Shown piece after piece: positions 5,832 through 7,021 of a stretch of DNA of 7,021 nucleotides. Position 1 is the first letter of the stretch, and every line of letters starts with the position of its first letter. A program made the translations under genes and the position numbers. The notes under the pieces were generated by a model. That model had not been told where the DNA came from. It ran no database searches and saw nothing but the letters and a program-made list of their open reading frames with translations. Source of the DNA: WJKK01 sp964638225 (GTDB taxonomy: Bacteria; Patescibacteriota; WWE3; UBA101185; UBA10185); the NCBI GenBank assembly GCA_964638225.1, contig CAZWYL010000020.1, positions 1 to 7,021 of the forward strand, given 5' to 3'.

Positions 5832-6464
5832 TTACCGGCGGCTGTCTAAAGCGCGAGAAAGCGTGTTATCATCTGCATATTCTATATCTCCCCCAACAGG
5901 AAGACCACGTCCAATCCTAGTAATTTCAACAATATCCTCAGTAAAGCCCTTTTCTCTAATCAAATCCTGAATATAATGGGCTGTAGACTCCCCTTCCATA
6001 CTTGCATTAGTTGCTAAGATCACTTCTATTGTTTCATCCGAATCAGCGGAAGAAACTTCATTAACTAGATCATCCAACCGATCAATCAAACTGTCTAGGT
6101 AAATATCATCCGGACCTATGTAACTTAAAGGATCAATTAAACCATGTAATACATGGTAGACGCCGCTGTAACTGGTTTTCTCCAAAGCGACTACATCCAG
6201 CGGAGTAGTCACAACTAAGATCTGTCTCTCATTCCTTCCGTTATCTGAGCAGATTTTACAATGCTCCTCCTCCGAAATGTTTTTACAAACATGACACAAC
6301 TGAGTTCTATCTTTTAGCTCAGAAATTAATTTTCCGAAGTCTTTAATCTCTCTATCTGGAAAATTGAGCAAATAAAAAACAAGCCTCTGAGCTGTTTTAG
6401 GCCCCACACCAGGAAGCCTCTCAAAATAATTTATTAAATCGTTAATTATGTCAGGAAAGGTCAT
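5832..6464 (-). CDS. recR: Recombination mediator protein RecR
   Basis: RecR works with RecO (and RecF) to load RecA onto SSB-coated single-stranded DNA during gap repair. The 210-residue length is normal (about 200). Domains in order: helix-hairpin-helix LPGVGPKTAQRL (17-28); a four-cysteine zinc finger C57, C60, C69, C72; a Toprim domain (about 80-175) with ILVVTTPLDVVALE and the conserved HGLIDPLSYIGPDD; and the C-terminal RIGRGLPVGGDIEYADDNTL (Walker B-like region) used in ring formation. The Toprim glutamate normally found at VVE is threonine here (T86), while the aspartate four residues later (D90) is kept. It lies 72 bp downstream of dnaX, the classic neighbour, with ybaB absent between them. 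An extended -10 exactly 6 nt before the ATG suggests its own leaderless transcript. It ends in TAA. Confidence 0.96.
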   Translation of the reverse strand: MTFPDIINDLINYFERLPGVGPKTAQRLVFYLLNFPDREIKDFGKLISELKDRTQLCHVCKNISEEEHCKICSDNGRNERQILVVTTPLDVVALEKTSYSGVYHVLHGLIDPLSYIGPDDIYLDSLIDRLDDLVNEVSSADSDETIEVILATNASMEGESTAHYIQDLIREKGFTEDIVEITRIGRGLPVGGDIEYADDNTLSRALDSRR

Positions 6465-6470
6465 TTGTAA

Positions 6471-6479
6471 ATTTTACCA
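6471..6479 (-). promoter_or_regulatory. Extended -10 of recR (TGG-TAAAAT, 6 nt before ATG)
   Basis: Minus-strand TGG-TAAAAT (6479-6471) is an extended -10 element followed by six bases and the recR ATG (6464-6462). The spacing predicts transcription starting at the A of ATG. No Shine-Dalgarno sequence precedes recR, and the -35 region is poor. Confidence 0.5.
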
Positions 6480-6504
6480 GACTTAGAATTCAAACATAAA
6501 ATAT

Positions 6505-6518
6505 CGCTAAATAAAGCG
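6505..6518 (-). terminator. Small hairpin after dnaX (weak terminator candidate)
   Basis: Just after the dnaX stop codon, the minus strand has CGCT-N6-AGCG followed by ATATTTTATG. A 4-bp stem is too short for a strong intrinsic terminator. Its position between dnaX and the separate recR promoter is the main support. Confidence 0.22.
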
Positions 6519-6536
6519 GTTGATAAAACTATAAAC

Positions 6537-7021
6537 CTACAAACCCGGAAGACTTCCATCAAATACATCCAATAAAGAATCATCCATATCAACTTCTCCG
6601 GAATTGGCCATGTTGGGTCGAACAATATTTAGGTCAGTTAGATTGCCTGTCTCTTTACCTCTCTTAGAGGCTTTAGATTTTACCACCGAGCACAATATGG
6701 TAAGAGGCAGATCAAACACCTCCTTAAAAACAGTCTCTACAATCTCTCTATTTTTGGCACATTCTAGGCGATCCTTATGAAAAGCAAATTGGACCTCTAA
6801 AACTACAGCGGAACCCTCAAGCCCAATTACTCTACCACTCTTTAATAAAGCCCGAACTGAGTGGTTATATTTCTTGGAAGAGCGAAGCACTTCATTCCAT
6901 TTTTTCTTTACCGCTTCCAAGGTAATTTCTAAATCCACCGAATCATCTTTTTTGCCATCATCTTTGTCCCCCTTCTTAGCAGCGTTTTCAACAGGATTAT
7001 CGTTCTGGTCGGTTTCTTCAG
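6537..7021 (-). CDS. dnaX: DNA polymerase III subunit gamma/tau, C-terminal part (truncated by window edge)
   Basis: The frame stays open to the right edge, so only the last 160 complete codons are visible and the true start lies beyond 7021. The ATPase domains I-III of the clamp loader are therefore off the window. What is seen is a charged linker (EETDQND, AAKKGDKDDGKKDD; about visible residues 1-27). Next comes a compact domain starting ITLEAVKKKWNEVLRSSKKY, then SVRALLKSGRVIGLEGSAVVLEVQFAFHKDRLE and NREIVETVFKEVF. This is the pattern of the domain that follows domain III in many bacterial tau subunits. An acidic tail ends in VFDGSLPGL. The GTG at 6938-6936 is an internal valine, not a start. 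Tau links the clamp loader to the polymerase and helicase at the replication fork. The adjacent recR supports the assignment. It ends in TAG. Confidence 0.88.
   Translation of the reverse strand, partial: EETDQNDNPVENAAKKGDKDDGKKDDSVDLEITLEAVKKKWNEVLRSSKKYNHSVRALLKSGRVIGLEGSAVVLEVQFAFHKDRLECAKNREIVETVFKEVFDLPLTILCSVVKSKASKRGKETGNLTDLNIVRPNMANSGEVDMDDSLLDVFDGSLPGL

Noticed and set aside
5809..5833. Possible terminator after recR (AAAGT/ACTTT with a T-run on the minus strand)
   Set aside because: The stem is only 5 bp of mostly A-T pairs with a 15-base loop. It is indistinguishable from chance in this base composition.
4419..5970. Plus-strand ORFs opposite cysS (4419-4661) and opposite the end of recR (5776-5970)
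   Set aside because: Both overlap well-identified genes on the other strand (the second mainly overlaps recR and its downstream gap), show no family features, and have no supporting start signals.
1456..6539. Possible alternative genetic code (UGA as Gly, as in some CPR groups), because all six gene stops are TAA or TAG
   Set aside because: No in-frame TGA occurs inside any of the identified genes, and glycine is encoded by normal GGN codons. Six stops without TGA is a small sample in AT-rich DNA.
1..7021. CRISPR arrays, tRNA or rRNA genes, insertion sequences, phage attachment sites
   Set aside because: No regularly spaced repeats, cloverleaf-like sequence, transposase motif or terminal inverted repeats were seen on either strand.

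Overview
The window looks like chromosomal DNA from an AT-rich, small-genome bacterium, most likely a member of the Candidate Phyla Radiation (Patescibacteria). The reasons are: RecR and CysRS of a divergent but recognisable type with unusual substitutions; a TrmB-type regulator in a bacterial context; a large cytosolic protein that resembles uncharacterised CPR proteins as I remember them; a small Excalibur-domain membrane protein; and no Shine-Dalgarno sequence before any gene. The exact CPR class cannot be settled from this stretch.

Layout. Bases 1-580 hold no intact gene of obvious function. On the minus strand there is a 70-codon frame (577 to 368) interrupted by one TAG, then a 68-codon ORF (312 to 106) that looks like a truncated TrbC/VirB2-type pilin. 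Both lie downstream of strong leftward promoters, and I read them as a decayed leftward unit. Bases 500-655 are a dense control region: two nearly identical 19-bp palindromes (TTGTCA-N7-TGACAA) whose arms carry TTGACA -35 boxes. The right-hand palindrome has -35 boxes facing both ways, leftward to the interrupted ORF and rightward to the TrmB-family regulator gene (655-1458). This suggests an autoregulated divergent pair.

Bases 1505-3850 (minus) encode a 781-residue helical acidic protein of unknown function, convergent with trmB. Divergent from it is a 141-residue two-pass membrane protein with a C-terminal Excalibur domain (3912-4337), convergent at only 4 bp with cysS (4342-5730, minus). 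To the right, on the minus strand, lie recR (5832-6464) and the 3' end of dnaX (6537 to beyond 7021). This is the widespread dnaX-recR neighbourhood, here without ybaB between the two genes. Each gene seems to have its own promoter rather than belonging to a tight operon.

A recurring feature ties the window together: a -10-like hexamer sits exactly 6 nt before the start codon of five reading frames (the 781-residue gene, the Excalibur gene, recR, trmB with the 655 start, and the interrupted ORF). An extended -10 sits 9 nt before cysS. This geometry predicts leaderless mRNAs. The most interesting points are this leaderless pattern, the duplicated operator/promoter region beside trmB, the large unknown protein, and substitutions in normally conserved sites of CysRS (HIGH-motif His to Thr) and RecR (Toprim Glu to Thr). 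I found no clear evidence of a new defence or mobile system.
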